A DNA stretch of 64,000 bases from an uncultured Spirochaetia bacterium (GTDB lineage Bacteria; Spirochaetota; Spirochaetia; JABEVK01), in the NCBI GenBank assembly GCA_937960645.1, contig CALGPJ010000026.1, positions 1-64,000 of the forward strand, read 5' to 3'. Position 1 is the first letter of the stretch. Every line of letters begins with the position of its first letter. Below are positions 43,088 to 52,975 of this stretch, piece by piece. The notes beneath the pieces are model-generated. The model did not search any database and was not told the DNA's origin. It saw nothing but the letters and a program-made list of their open reading frames with translations. A program made the translations under genes and the position numbers.

Positions 43088-46000
43088 TTGTACCAGGAAG
43101 TCGATCCCAAGCCTGATTTTGCCAAGCTGGAACAGACGATTTTGGAGTTTTGGGAAAAAGAGCGTGTTTTTGAGCGGAGTATCGAACAACGGTCAGAAGC
43201 GGCCGACTTCGTTTTTTACGACGGCCCTCCCTTTGCGACCGGACTTCCTCATTTCGGCCACATCGTGCCCGGGACCATCAAGGATGTGATTCCCCGGTAT
43301 CGAACCATGAGAGGTTTTCGGGTGGAACGGCGGTTCGGTTGGGATTGCCACGGCCTTCCTGTCGAGTACGAAATGGAAAAGACCCTGGGCATTTCCGGCA
43401 AGACCGAGATCGAGACCTACGGCGTGGCCCGTTTCAACGAGTCCTGCCGGGGCATTGTTCAGCGATACGTTTCGGAGTGGCGCCATACGGTCCGGCGCAT
43501 GGGGCGCTGGGTGGATTTCGACAACGCCTACAAGACCATGGACCCCGGTTTCATGGAGAGCATCTGGTGGGTGTTCAAAACGCTTTGGGACAAGGGCCTG
43601 ATTTATGAGGGGTACTACATCCTGCCTTACAGCCCTAAGCTCTCGACCCCCTTGTCCAATTTCGAGGTCAACCTGGGCGGTTACAAGGATGTGCACGACC
43701 CTGCCATCACGGTGCGATTCCGCTTGAAGGACAGTCCCCACACCTCCCTCCTGGCTTGGACCACAACTCCCTGGACCCTGCCGAGCAACCTCGGGTTGGC
43801 CGTCGGTCCCGAGATCGTGTACGTGGAGATTCGCCATCAGGAGGAGTCCCTGATTCTGGCAGAATCGGCCCTGGGGCGTTACTTCCCCGACCCTGCGGCC
43901 TACCAAATCCTCCGCCGTTTGACGGGCAGTGAACTTTCCGGAAAAACCTACGAGCCCCTTTTCCCCTATTTTCGGGATCTCGCCGACCGCGGGGCGTTCC
44001 GAATACACACGGCGGATTTCGTCTCCACCGAGGACGGTACGGGGATCGTGCACCTGGCCCCAGGCTTCGGCGAGGATGACTACAACACCCTCCAGCCCCT
44101 GGGCGTGCCGGTGGTGGTCCCCCTAGATGCCGAATGCCGTTTCACAGCCGAGGTGAGCGACTACCAGGGCGTCTTCGTCAAGGACGCCGACAAGGCAATC
44201 ATCCAGAGGCTAAAAGACGAGGGTAAGCTCTTCCGCCGCGATACCATCCTCCATGCCTACCCCCATTGCTACCGTACGGGCCAGCCCCTGATCTACCGGG
44301 CCGTTTCCAGCTGGTTTGTCGATATCGCCAGGATCAAGGATGACATGATTCGGGCCAACCAGGAAATCGAGTGGTACCCCGAGCACATCAAAAACGGGCG
44401 CTTCGGGAAATGGCTGGAGGGGGCCCGGGACTGGGCCATCAGCCGCAACCGCTACTGGGGCAACCCCATTCCTGTCTGGAAGTGCGACAAGACCGGCAAG
44501 GCAGTCTGTGTCGGGAGCCTGGAGGAGCTTGAAAAGCTCAGCGGGGTTCGGCCCTCCGACCTGCACAAACACTTCGTGGACGAGATCACCTGGCCCAGTC
44601 CCTGGGGCGGCACCATGCGTCGGGTGCCGGAGGTGCTGGACTGCTGGTTCGAGAGCGGGGCCATGCCCTACGCCCAGCAGCACTACCCCATGGAAAACAA
44701 AGAGAAGTTCGAAAAAAACTTTCCGGCGGATTTCATCAACGAAGGTCTCGATCAGACCCGGGGCTGGTTCTACACACTCACCATCCTGGCGGCCGCCCTC
44801 TTCAAAAAGCCGGCCTTCAAGAGTGTGATCGTCAGCGGCATCGTGCTGGCCGAGGACGGGCGCAAGATGAGCAAGAGCCTGCGGAACTACACCGACCCCC
44901 TGGAGGTGATGAACAAGTTTGGAGCCGACGCCCTGAGGCTCTTTCTGATGATGAGCTCGGTGGTCAAGGCCGAGGACCTGCGGTACTCCGACGAGGGCGT
45001 GCGCAACATCCTGCGCGACTACATCATCCCGCTGTGGAACGCCTACACCTTCTTCGTTACCTACGCCAACATCGATGGCATCGAACCGGATCCGGTGCCC
45101 GATCAGGTCGTGAACCCCCTGGACGCCTGGATCCTCAGCGAGATCGAATCCCTCACCGAGACCTACCGCGAGCTGATGGACAAAAACGACATCCATCGGG
45201 CCGTTGAACGGTTGATGAGTTTTTTGGATTTGATGAACAACTGGTACATCCGCCGAAGCCGCCGCAGGTTTTGGAAGGACGAGGTGGATCAGGAAAAAAA
45301 AGACGCCTACACCGTGTTGAACTGGATCCTGAAGCGATTCGTGACCCTGGCCGCTCCCTTCATCCCCTTCGTCACCGAGGCCATTTACCGGAACCTGCGC
45401 CGTCCGGAGGAGCCGATCAGCGTCCATCTCTGCGACTATCCGGTTGTCCGACAAAAATGGCGGGACGCCAGGCTGGAACACAAGATGGCCATCGTTCGTA
45501 AGGCCGTTGTCCTGGGCCGAAGTCTGAGGTCGGCCCATCAGATCAAGAATCGCCAGCCCCTTCCCGAGCTCTTCCTGGTGACCCGCGATGCCCAGGAAAA
45601 ATCGATCCTTCTCGAGATGCAGGACATCATCCGGGACGAATTGAACGTGAAAGAGGTGAGCTTCTACGAAAACGAGGAGGCCCTGGTGGAATACCGGGCC
45701 AAGGCAAATTTCAAGGTCCTGGGCAAGGTCCTCGGCAACAGGATGAAAGAGGCCGCAGCGGCCATCGAGAAGCTCTCCAGTTCCGAAATCGCGCGGATCC
45801 TGGATGGCAGCGTCATCAAGCTTAAACTCTCCGACCAGGAAATCGACCTGGCCGCCGACCACCTCTCTGTCCAGAGACTGGAAAAGGCCAACCGGGTGGT
45901 GCTGAACGAGGGCTCGCTGACGGTCGGCCTGGATATCGGCCTGACCCCCGAGCTGATTCGCGAAGGGATCCTGCGGGACTTCATTCGCCTCGTTCAGAAT

Positions 46001-46207
46001 CGCCGCAAGGAAAAGAACCTTGCCATCACCGACCGGATCCGTCTCCGCGTCAGGACCACGCCGCAGCTGGTGGATGTTCTGAGCTCCGGGGAGGACTTCC
46101 TCCTCCAGGAAACCCTTTGCGACTCCTGGGCAGAGGTTTCCGAACCTCAGGTGATTCCCTTCGAGATGGACGATGGAGAGGCCTCCTTTGAAATCGAGAA
46201 GGTTTAG
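43088..46207 (+). CDS. ileS: Isoleucyl-tRNA synthetase, eukaryote-like type
   Basis: A class I synthetase of about 1039 residues that charges tRNA-Ile and edits valine. HIGH-type motif is PHFGHIV, KMSKS is exact (KMSKSLRN), and the editing domain block TTPWTLPSNLGL is present. Phrases such as FGWDCHGLPVEYEMEK and GKTEIETYGVARFNE are those of the eukaryote-like IleRS also found in spirochaetes, chlamydiae and Bacteroidetes; this type resists mupirocin in known cases. TTG 43088 follows AAGGGGGA at good spacing and the predicted promoter start lies after ATG 43055, so TTG is preferred. First gene of a four-gene unit. Confidence 0.95.
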   Translation: MYQEVDPKPDFAKLEQTILEFWEKERVFERSIEQRSEAADFVFYDGPPFATGLPHFGHIVPGTIKDVIPRYRTMRGFRVERRFGWDCHGLPVEYEMEKTLGISGKTEIETYGVARFNESCRGIVQRYVSEWRHTVRRMGRWVDFDNAYKTMDPGFMESIWWVFKTLWDKGLIYEGYYILPYSPKLSTPLSNFEVNLGGYKDVHDPAITVRFRLKDSPHTSLLAWTTTPWTLPSNLGLAVGPEIVYVEIRHQEESLILAESALGRYFPDPAAYQILRRLTGSELSGKTYEPLFPYFRDLADRGAFRIHTADFVSTEDGTGIVHLAPGFGEDDYNTLQPLGVPVVVPLDAECRFTAEVSDYQGVFVKDADKAIIQRLKDEGKLFRRDTILHAYPHCYRTGQPLIYRAVSSWFVDIARIKDDMIRANQEIEWYPEHIKNGRFGKWLEGARDWAISRNRYWGNPIPVWKCDKTGKAVCVGSLEELEKLSGVRPSDLHKHFVDEITWPSPWGGTMRRVPEVLDCWFESGAMPYAQQHYPMENKEKFEKNFPADFINEGLDQTRGWFYTLTILAAALFKKPAFKSVIVSGIVLAEDGRKMSKSLRNYTDPLEVMNKFGADALRLFLMMSSVVKAEDLRYSDEGVRNILRDYIIPLWNAYTFFVTYANIDGIEPDPVPDQVVNPLDAWILSEIESLTETYRELMDKNDIHRAVERLMSFLDLMNNWYIRRSRRRFWKDEVDQEKKDAYTVLNWILKRFVTLAAPFIPFVTEAIYRNLRRPEEPISVHLCDYPVVRQKWRDARLEHKMAIVRKAVVLGRSLRSAHQIKNRQPLPELFLVTRDAQEKSILLEMQDIIRDELNVKEVSFYENEEALVEYRAKANFKVLGKVLGNRMKEAAAAIEKLSSSEIARILDGSVIKLKLSDQEIDLAADHLSVQRLEKANRVVLNEGSLTVGLDIGLTPELIREGILRDFIRLVQNRRKEKNLAITDRIRLRVRTTPQLVDVLSSGEDFLLQETLCDSWAEVSEPQVIPFEMDDGEASFEIEKV

Positions 46208-47030
46208 CTTCTGGATTCTGGCCGCCATCCTCGTGGGCTGTGCCAGTTTCCCCCGATCTCGGGAACAGGGGGAGTGGTGGGGTCTTTTGCCTGACGCCCC
46301 CATCATGCTCTACGGCAAAATGGCTCCCATCCGACAGTCCCTGTTGAGTCGCTGGAACGATCAGCCCGAACTCCACGAGGTTCTGAAACGAACCACCGAT
46401 TTCTACGGGGCCGTGTACCTGGGTCGAATCGAACAAGAACGGCGCTACTCGGTCCTGCTGTTGGGGGACTTCCCCCGGGGGCTGACGGGACTGTCGTTGG
46501 GCTGGAATCCCAGCTGGCGGCACCAGGCCGGAAATCCGGAGCAATGGATCCACACCCGCCAGGCCCTTGCCGTGACCCTGCCCGAGGATGGGGTGATTCT
46601 GGCACGCAATCTGCCCTGGGAGCCCCGAGAGATCCAGTCGAACAGGCGCCAGGTCCCGCTCGAACTCACATTCAGATCGCAACAGTTCGATCTCTTCCTG
46701 CTGGTCGATCAACCCCTGTCCTACTTTTTGGGGGAGGCCGGCTCGCGTATCCCGGTAGAGCACCTTGTTATGCCTCTGAACTTTCAGGAGGACGGGTGGG
46801 TCGGCAGCCTGGAACTCCGCCTGAAGGATGAGCGGCAAGTTCGCGCCCTCGCCGGCCTGCTCCGGCTGACGCGCAACCTCTGGGTGGAAGAGCTGCTTAA
46901 ATTGGGTATCCTCATCGATCGTGACAGCCTGGAAATCAAAACCGAGGAGGCGCAAGTCCTGATCGGCCCCCTAAAAGTCCCCCTGGCACTGGTCGATAAC
47001 CTGCTCGATCGAGGCGGGTCAGAGCCATGA
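46173..47030 (+). CDS. Putative lipoprotein of unknown function
   Basis: A 285-residue protein with a lipoprotein signal ending at lipobox LVGC (Cys23). The mature part contains repeated patterns of beta strands and two helices (VRALAGLLRLTRNLWVEELLKLG) without a recognised domain. It overlaps the end of ileS by 35 bases and the start of hisH by four, so it is made within that operon despite no obvious link to histidine or tRNA charging. Confidence 0.75.
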   Translation: MERPPLKSRRFSFWILAAILVGCASFPRSREQGEWWGLLPDAPIMLYGKMAPIRQSLLSRWNDQPELHEVLKRTTDFYGAVYLGRIEQERRYSVLLLGDFPRGLTGLSLGWNPSWRHQAGNPEQWIHTRQALAVTLPEDGVILARNLPWEPREIQSNRRQVPLELTFRSQQFDLFLLVDQPLSYFLGEAGSRIPVEHLVMPLNFQEDGWVGSLELRLKDERQVRALAGLLRLTRNLWVEELLKLGILIDRDSLEIKTEEAQVLIGPLKVPLALVDNLLDRGGSEP

Positions 47031-47632
47031 TCGGCATCGTGGATTACGGGGCCGGAAACCTCACCAGTGTGGTACGCGCCTTTCAATATTTGGGTGCCTC
47101 TCCCCTCGTATCCGACCAACCACGGGATCTGGAGGAGGCAGAACGGCTGGTTTTTCCCGGGGTGGGGCATGCCCTCGCGGCCATGGAGAATCTCCACAGG
47201 TTAGGCTGGAGCGATTTTTTACGTCGCTTTGCCGAAACCGGACGGCCCCTGCTCGGCATCTGTCTGGGCAGCCAGATCCTCCTGGAAAGATCCGAGGAGG
47301 GGCCCACCGAATGCCTGGGTCTGGTTCGAGGGGTCGTTCGTGCCTTCCCCTCCGACCTGGGTCTCAAAATCCCGCAGATCGGTTGGAATACGGTGGACTT
47401 CCTGCCGCATCCCGTCTTCGATGGTTTGGATCCTCGCTGGAGTTACTACTTTGTCCATGGATACTACACGGAGGTCACCGTCCCGTCGCAGCGGCTGGGA
47501 AGCACCCAGTACGGGATCACCTTTACCAGCGCCCTGGGGCGGGACAACATCGTGGCGGTTCAATTCCACCCGGAAAAAAGCGGTAAGGCTGGATTGCGCC
47601 TCCTGAAGCAATTTCTGGATTGGAGGCCCTAG
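47027..47632 (+). CDS. hisH: Imidazole glycerol phosphate synthase, glutaminase subunit
   Basis: A 201-residue class I amidotransferase that supplies ammonia to HisF in histidine synthesis. N-terminal IGIVDYGAGNL, nucleophile Cys in GICLGSQIL, and the His/Glu pair in VQFHPEKSG are complete. ATG 47027 overlaps the lipoprotein stop; its own stop overlaps the GTG of hisF (TAGTG). No other his gene is in the window, so the pathway is split in the genome. Confidence 0.95.
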   Translation: MIGIVDYGAGNLTSVVRAFQYLGASPLVSDQPRDLEEAERLVFPGVGHALAAMENLHRLGWSDFLRRFAETGRPLLGICLGSQILLERSEEGPTECLGLVRGVVRAFPSDLGLKIPQIGWNTVDFLPHPVFDGLDPRWSYYFVHGYYTEVTVPSQRLGSTQYGITFTSALGRDNIVAVQFHPEKSGKAGLRLLKQFLDWRP

Positions 47633-48405
47633 TGTACCAAAAACGCATCGTTGTCTGTCTGGATGTCAAAGACGGTCGGACCACCAAGGGAGTTCGATTC
47701 CTGGAAAACAAGGACATCGGCGATCCGGTGGCCATGGCCGAGGCCTACTACCACGAGGGCGCGGACGAGATCGTGTTTTATGATATCACCGCCTCGGCGG
47801 AAAATCGTCAGCTCATCCTGCCCATCGTGGAAGAGACCGCCCGCAGGATCTTCATTCCCTTCTGTGTCGGAGGTGGCATCGGCAGTTTGGAAGAGATGCG
47901 CCGGGTGATTTTGGCGGGGGCGGAGAAGGTCAGTTTGAACTCCCAGGCCGTCCGCAATCCGCAGTTGATCACCCAGGGGGCGCGGGCTTTTGGAAGTCAG
48001 TGCGTGGTGCTGGGGATGGACGCCCAGAGGGACCCCGCCATGCCCAGCGGCTACCGGGTTTACATCAACGGGGGGCGTCTGCCAACGGACTGGGACGCCG
48101 TGGCCTGGGCGGCCGAGGCGGTGCGCCTGGGGGCTGGGGAGGTGGTGGTCAACAGCATCGATGCGGATGGCACCCAGGCCGGTTACGAGCTGGCGCTCAC
48201 GCGGCAAATCAGTCAATGCGTCTCTGTTCCGGTGGTGGCGTCGGGCGGAGGCGGCACCCCCGATCACCTGTACACCGTGCTGACCGAGGGCTTGGCCGAT
48301 GCCGCCCTGATCGCGAGCATGGTCCATTTCGGGCACTATTCCCTGAGGGGCATCAAGGAAGAACTTCTGGAGCGCGGCCTGGAAATCCGAAGAACCTGGG
48401 ACTAG
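47632..48405 (+). CDS. hisF: Imidazole glycerol phosphate synthase, cyclase subunit
   Basis: A 257-residue TIM barrel that closes the imidazole ring and releases AICAR, using ammonia from HisH. Catalytic Asp residues lie in VCLDVKDGRTTKG and VLGMDAQRD; phosphate loops GGGIGS and SGGGGTPDH are intact. Start at GTG 47632, five bases after GGAGG. The stop interlocks with the convergent outer-membrane protein gene (CTAG). Confidence 0.95.
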   Translation: MYQKRIVVCLDVKDGRTTKGVRFLENKDIGDPVAMAEAYYHEGADEIVFYDITASAENRQLILPIVEETARRIFIPFCVGGGIGSLEEMRRVILAGAEKVSLNSQAVRNPQLITQGARAFGSQCVVLGMDAQRDPAMPSGYRVYINGGRLPTDWDAVAWAAEAVRLGAGEVVVNSIDADGTQAGYELALTRQISQCVSVPVVASGGGGTPDHLYTVLTEGLADAALIASMVHFGHYSLRGIKEELLERGLEIRRTWD

Positions 48406-49037
48406 AAATCCCACCGAATTCCAATGAGAAGATTGAATTGCATCTGGTCGTATAGGGCGGCCTCGGTCCAGAGATTGAACAGGGGCAAAAGCAGAGCCAG
48501 GCGTGTCGTGAAGCGGAACAACTCCGAGAATTTCCAGGTGAAGAATCCCGCGGCGGAAGGGTAGAGGAAGCGTCCCCCCAAATACCACGAGGTGACATCC
48601 AGGGCATAGGCGGCCCCCGTCCCATAAAAAAAGATCGGGAAACGAAACACGAACCCCAGCGTCGCCTCGTATCCGGCGCTGAGTACCTCGGTCAGTTCCC
48701 ACTCCTGCCCCAGCCAGGGGAAAAATCCCACGGCGAGGAGCAGCACCGAGTCGAACATGGATTCGATGGGGACGGCCCGTCCGTCCTGAAACGCGTAATG
48801 GTTGGTATAAAAATTGAATTCCGGTCGGAAACTCAGGCTGTTGGGGAAGATAAGGGGCAGGGAAAGACCCGCAATCGCCAGTATCGGATCGGGAGCGGAG
48901 TTTTCCACCGAATTGAATGCGTACCCCAAACCCCCATGAACTTCCACCCCCGTGAATTCGACGCCGAATAGCTCCAATCCCATCGAGGTCGGGATGTTTA
49001 GAACCAGGAGGGACAGGATGAAGGCGAAAAACCTCAC
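48402..49037 (-). CDS. Predicted outer-membrane beta-barrel protein
   Basis: A 211-residue exported protein. The start is GTG 49037 (GTGA overlap with the upstream lipoprotein stop), giving a signal peptide [20 protein letters not shown]. The mature sequence alternates hydrophobic and polar residues in strands and ends with aromatic Phe (LLIGIRWDF), the usual outer-membrane insertion signal. The frame extends far upstream, but that part has no signal and overlaps the lipoprotein gene. It follows proS and the lipoprotein in one unit. Function unknown. Confidence 0.7.
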   Translation of the reverse strand: MRFFAFILSLLVLNIPTSMGLELFGVEFTGVEVHGGLGYAFNSVENSAPDPILAIAGLSLPLIFPNSLSFRPEFNFYTNHYAFQDGRAVPIESMFDSVLLLAVGFFPWLGQEWELTEVLSAGYEATLGFVFRFPIFFYGTGAAYALDVTSWYLGGRFLYPSAAGFFTWKFSELFRFTTRLALLLPLFNLWTEAALYDQMQFNLLIGIRWDF

Positions 49038-49975
49038 CTTTCCACTATACCCCTGTTTTTGAGGAATTGCCAGGGAAGGTGGATGAGTCCCCAATGGCCC
49101 CGTCCCTCGGCAACGGGCTTTTGCCAGACGGCCACGAGCCCGCTCGGCAGGGAAGCGAGGCCGGAGATTTTCACCCCGCTGCCCAGGGGAATTCGGGCTT
49201 CCCCTTCGCTGCCACGTACCCAGCCCGAAGGATCCGTCACCCAAACCGCGTTTCGATAGCGTAGGGCGTAGTGCGTCGGACCATTGCCCTGTCGGTAGGA
49301 GGTCGGCCAGAGCGCCAGTTTTTCATCGTGGACAAGGACGGTGTAGCCGCCGGGGAGAAAGGGGCGGTAATCCTCGGGCAGCTCCGAGGCGGCTCGTGCG
49401 GCAGCCTGTTCGAGAAGGCGGGCTGCCTCGGTTGCAGTGAGCTGACGCTCCAGACCCACCCGGGCATTAAACAGGGTCCACCGGTTCAGAGGGGCGGCCC
49501 ATTGAAAGAGCCATTCCCCTTCCACCCATTCGACCCGGGCCAATCGCGCTTTTTCCGGTTCGGCCAGGTGCGTCGGGATCAGCACGGGCTCGGGAGCACC
49601 GAAGGGGGTCCAGCGAAAAAGACCGGGCTTGTCGGTCTGGGCAAAAATGTAGAGATGGTCCCACCGCCAGGTTTTTTTCAGCATGCGGATTGTCGGTTGA
49701 AACGGTTCGAAATGAAGAACCTCCTGCCGTACGGAGAGGGATCCCAGGCCGGATTGGGTCTCCAGAAAGAAGGTATCCCCCCAGGGAACGATGACCGGCT
49801 CTGTGAGCCGGGAGGGGGAAAGGGCACCCAACTGGGCCCAACCCCCAAGCGGAAGGAGCTTATCTCCCTGAAACACATAGGAGGAGGGAATCCGACGGTT
49901 GAGTTCCGCCTGGGGATCGGCCGCGCACGAAAGAACCAGACTAAAAATCAGTAAGCTTTTCCAAAAATGGCCCAT
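49034..49975 (-). CDS. Putative lipoprotein of unknown function
   Basis: A 313-residue protein with lipobox LVLSC (Cys17). The mature part shows recurring Trp-rich beta strands (for example [18 protein letters not shown] and [10 protein letters not shown]) that suggest a beta-propeller or similar fold, but no family can be named. It overlaps the proS stop region by 28 bases and the barrel gene by four bases, so all three are transcribed together. A lipoprotein-barrel pair could act in envelope assembly; this is a guess from context. Confidence 0.72.
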   Translation of the reverse strand: MGHFWKSLLIFSLVLSCAADPQAELNRRIPSSYVFQGDKLLPLGGWAQLGALSPSRLTEPVIVPWGDTFFLETQSGLGSLSVRQEVLHFEPFQPTIRMLKKTWRWDHLYIFAQTDKPGLFRWTPFGAPEPVLIPTHLAEPEKARLARVEWVEGEWLFQWAAPLNRWTLFNARVGLERQLTATEAARLLEQAAARAASELPEDYRPFLPGGYTVLVHDEKLALWPTSYRQGNGPTHYALRYRNAVWVTDPSGWVRGSEGEARIPLGSGVKISGLASLPSGLVAVWQKPVAEGRGHWGLIHLPWQFLKNRGIVER

Positions 49976-51387
49976 GTTGTAGCCTCCTTGCCGCTGATCA
50001 CGCAGGATTGACCCGCCGGGGGATCCTTCAGGTCGAGCGGCAGGCAGCGGACCGTGGCCTTGGTTTCTTCCTTGACCCTTTTTTCCACCGCCGGGTCACC
50101 GCAAAAGGGAATCAGGGCCCATCCCCTGGCGCCTTCGCCCTCGAAGAGGGCTTTGAAATCGTCGTACGTTTGCGGCTTGAAGGTGTGTCGCTCCCGAAAA
50201 TCTTTGGCCCGCTGGTAAAGCGATTCCTGAATCTCCGCGAGAAGACGTTGGGACTCCGTCACCACGAGGCCGCGCTCCACGAAGATTTTTTCACCGGTGT
50301 CGCGGCGGACGAGGCAGACCTTGCCCTGCTCCATGTCTCGAGGTCCGACCTCGAGCCGGAGGGGGACGCCCCGAAGTTCCCATTCGGCGAACTTCCATCC
50401 CGGGGATGCCTGATCGTCAAAGTCCGTTTCGATACGCAGGTGCGGCCTCAATAGCTCGGCAACTTCCTGTGCATAGGTGCGGACCTTGTCGGCGCTGTCC
50501 TTGCGGTAGATGGGAATGACCACGACCTGGGTAGGAGCCAGCCGGGGAGGGAGGACCAGACCTTTGTCGTCACTGTGGGTCATCACCAGGGCCCCCACAA
50601 GGCGGGTCGAGACCCCCCAGCTGGTGGCCCAGACGTACTCCAGCTCCCCGTCCGCTCCCTGGAAGGTCACGTCGAAGGCACGGGCAAAGTTCTGTCCGAG
50701 AAAGTGACTGGTTCCCGCCTGAAGTGCGCGCCGGTCCTGCATCATGGCCTCGATACTGTAGGTGTCCACCGCACCGGCAAATTTCTCCATGGCGGTCTTT
50801 TTTCCGACCACCACAGGGAGGGCCATGTACTCCTCGGCAAAACGACGGTAGACTTCGAGCATCCGCAGGGTCTCTTCCTCGGCCTCCTGTCGGGTGGCGT
50901 GGGCGGTGTGGCCTTCCTGCCAGAGGAATTCGGTGGTCCGCAGGAAAAGGCGGGTACGCTTTTCCCAACGGATGACGTTGGCCCATTGATTGATCAAAAT
51001 CGGCAGGTCCCGATAACTTTGGACCCACTTCTTGTACATCGACCAGATGATGGTCTCGGATGTGGGGCGCATCACCAGCGGCTCGTCCAGTTTTTCGCCG
51101 CCGGCGTGGGTGACTACCGCAAGCTCGGGGGAAAAACCCTCCACGTGCTCGGCCTCTTTTCGTAAAAAGCTTTCGGGGATGAGCATCGGAAAATAGGCGT
51201 TCTGGTGCCCGGTTTCTTTGAACATTCGGTCCAGTTCCCGCTGGATGTTTTCCCACAGGGCGTAACCCCGAGGCTTGATCACCATGCAGCCTTTGACCGG
51301 ACTGTAATCGGCCAGGCCGGCTTTGGTGACGATGTCCACGTACCAGTCGGCATAACTCTGATCGCGGGATGTGATTCCTTCAGCCAT
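49948..51387 (-). CDS. proS: Prolyl-tRNA synthetase, archaeal/eukaryote-like type
   Basis: A 479-residue class II synthetase of the short type without the bacterial editing insertion. Motif 2 is in [22 protein letters not shown], motif 3 near [12 protein letters not shown], and the anticodon-binding domain starts at [12 protein letters not shown]; the C-terminal zinc-like extension is reduced. This type occurs in archaea, eukaryotes and some bacteria including Borrelia. ATG 51387 is supported by a promoter ending seven bases upstream; the longer frame is promoter sequence. No Shine-Dalgarno site. Two tRNA-Pro genes lie at the end of the window. Confidence 0.95.
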   Translation of the reverse strand: MAEGITSRDQSYADWYVDIVTKAGLADYSPVKGCMVIKPRGYALWENIQRELDRMFKETGHQNAYFPMLIPESFLRKEAEHVEGFSPELAVVTHAGGEKLDEPLVMRPTSETIIWSMYKKWVQSYRDLPILINQWANVIRWEKRTRLFLRTTEFLWQEGHTAHATRQEAEEETLRMLEVYRRFAEEYMALPVVVGKKTAMEKFAGAVDTYSIEAMMQDRRALQAGTSHFLGQNFARAFDVTFQGADGELEYVWATSWGVSTRLVGALVMTHSDDKGLVLPPRLAPTQVVVIPIYRKDSADKVRTYAQEVAELLRPHLRIETDFDDQASPGWKFAEWELRGVPLRLEVGPRDMEQGKVCLVRRDTGEKIFVERGLVVTESQRLLAEIQESLYQRAKDFRERHTFKPQTYDDFKALFEGEGARGWALIPFCGDPAVEKRVKEETKATVRCLPLDLKDPPAGQSCVISGKEATTWAIFGKAY

Positions 51388-51394
51388 AATGGGG

Positions 51395-51423
51395 AGAATA
51401 GGTTGCGGTTTGCGGTCTGTCAA
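51395..51423 (-). promoter_or_regulatory. Predicted proS promoter, leaderless geometry
   Basis: Minus strand perfect TTGACA (51423-51418), 17-base spacer, TATTCT (51400-51395), then seven bases (CCCCATT) to ATG 51387. No Shine-Dalgarno site could fit. Confidence 0.7.
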
Positions 51424-51440
51424 GCAACGAAGAACGACGC

Positions 51441-52145
51441 TCAGGGAAGCTGGGCGGTTTCCACCATGTAGCGGATGTTCCAGTCGTCGGTATTGTTCGA
51501 ACGGCCGGCCCATTCGTCACGTTCCACCACCACCACGATGTGCCGTTCGGTCGGACCGAGGATGACCTGGTTGATTCGGTAATCTCGGATACCCTGCCGA
51601 TCGAGTTGCGGCGTTCCCATCCGAAACTGCCGAACCACCTGGCCGTTTTCGGTTCGAATGGTGACGTCGATGTGGAAGCGGCTTTTGGTTTGCTGCCCCT
51701 GACCCTGGACAGTTTGTTGCAACTTCAGCTGGTAATGCAGGCTGGTTTGATAGTCGATGAATCCCAGGTCCTTTGCCTCACCGGCCTCGCCGTTGACCCG
51801 AAAATAGATAGGCCGACCGGTCAAGAGCGGATCGATTCTCAGTCGGCGGCGGAGGGGCTGGGCCTGGTCCAAAAGGGCGATCAGGGCCTTGCGGCCATCG
51901 TCTCCAAGGCTCGCGCTGGGCGCCGTCAGCTGAAACCGCCCACCGCGCACGAAGGTGTTGGATGGGACATCGACGGTATCGAGGCGGGCGTAGGGAACCT
52001 GGTTCGACTGCCCCATACCGAATTGCCCGAACTGAAAATAGCGTCCGTCGGGGGAGAATCCAAGGTTCTGAAAACTCGCCAGGTCCCCTGCGTGTAGAAA
52101 GTGCATCATCGAGATCAACAAGGAACCGATCAAGGGGCTCTTCAT
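51441..52145 (-). CDS. DUF2259 predicted secreted protein
   Basis: A 234-residue exported protein. Starting at ATG 52145 (ribosome binding site GAGGAGGGA upstream) gives a short signal sequence [19 protein letters not shown]. The mature start [25 protein letters not shown], followed by [18 protein letters not shown], is the DUF2259 pattern, a family of predicted secreted proteins well represented in spirochaetes. Function is not known. It has 53 bases to the proS start and is transcribed in the same direction, upstream of the proS promoter. Confidence 0.8.
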   Translation of the reverse strand: MKSPLIGSLLISMMHFLHAGDLASFQNLGFSPDGRYFQFGQFGMGQSNQVPYARLDTVDVPSNTFVRGGRFQLTAPSASLGDDGRKALIALLDQAQPLRRRLRIDPLLTGRPIYFRVNGEAGEAKDLGFIDYQTSLHYQLKLQQTVQGQGQQTKSRFHIDVTIRTENGQVVRQFRMGTPQLDRQGIRDYRINQVILGPTERHIVVVVERDEWAGRSNNTDDWNIRYMVETAQLP

Positions 52146-52225
52146 TTCCCATCCCTCCTCTTGAATGTTTATCGACACGATTCCTGGATCACTAAACTTC
52201 CCGATCATGTCGACAATGTAAGGGT

Positions 52226-52966
52226 ATGGCCTCGGTCCTCAGATCCGTTTTTCTCAAGACGATCACCATTTTCGGCCTGGTTCTGTTGGGCGCCTCGGTT
52301 TATCCCATTCTCCTGGCTGGGTGGGACGACCCCCTCGAATACGTCAGTTGGTTTCTTTATGGTTGTTTTGTTTTTGTGATGCTGCTGCGGGCAAGCAGGC
52401 TCGAGTCCCGTAATCAAACCCTGGAATTGTTTTTTTTAGCCCTGTTTTTCTTCGGTTTGATGGGGGAGGTGTTGCGCACCTGGTTTTTTGCGGCATCCCA
52501 TCTTCAGTTGGGGGCGACCATCAAGATCGGCCTCGTTCGGGGAATCTATGCATTTCGTGTCGTGGCGGTGTTGAGTTTGTTCGTATCGACCCTGTACCTC
52601 AGCGGCTGGAGTTTCCGGAGGTCGAGCCGGGTGGTCCCCATCCTCGTGGCACTCGCCCTTTCGGTAGCCTGGATTCTCCCCATTAGCAGCGAGGTTCGGC
52701 AATGGAACGGATTGTACCAACTAGGTGTGGAAGAACTGTTTCAATCTGCCCTGATATTTTTTACGGTCCTGAGCCTGGTGGCCCGCGTGTCCCTCACCCT
52801 CTACATGCCGGAAAAAGGACGCTGGTACGCCGAACTTTTGTTGGGGTTCGGGGTGGCTTGCTGGATTGGATTGCTCTATGGGAATCCCCTGCTGTTCCTG
52901 CCACCCCTGGTGTTGTCGATCTTCCTTTTTCTTCGGATGGCGGGCGATTTTTACCGGGGTATCTGA
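52226..52966 (+). CDS. Seven-helix integral membrane protein of unknown function
   Basis: A 246-residue hydrophobic protein with about seven membrane helices in even spacing, and short charged loops (RASRLESRNQT, FRRSSR). It carries no recognised catalytic motif. The layout is similar to seven-helix sensor modules found in front of signalling domains, here standing alone, and it lies next to a partner-switching module, convergent with the anti-sigma kinase (9 bases apart). A sensor role is speculative. Confidence 0.65.
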   Translation: MASVLRSVFLKTITIFGLVLLGASVYPILLAGWDDPLEYVSWFLYGCFVFVMLLRASRLESRNQTLELFFLALFFFGLMGEVLRTWFFAASHLQLGATIKIGLVRGIYAFRVVAVLSLFVSTLYLSGWSFRRSSRVVPILVALALSVAWILPISSEVRQWNGLYQLGVEELFQSALIFFTVLSLVARVSLTLYMPEKGRWYAELLLGFGVACWIGLLYGNPLLFLPPLVLSIFLFLRMAGDFYRGI

Positions 52967-52975
52967 GAAAGAATA

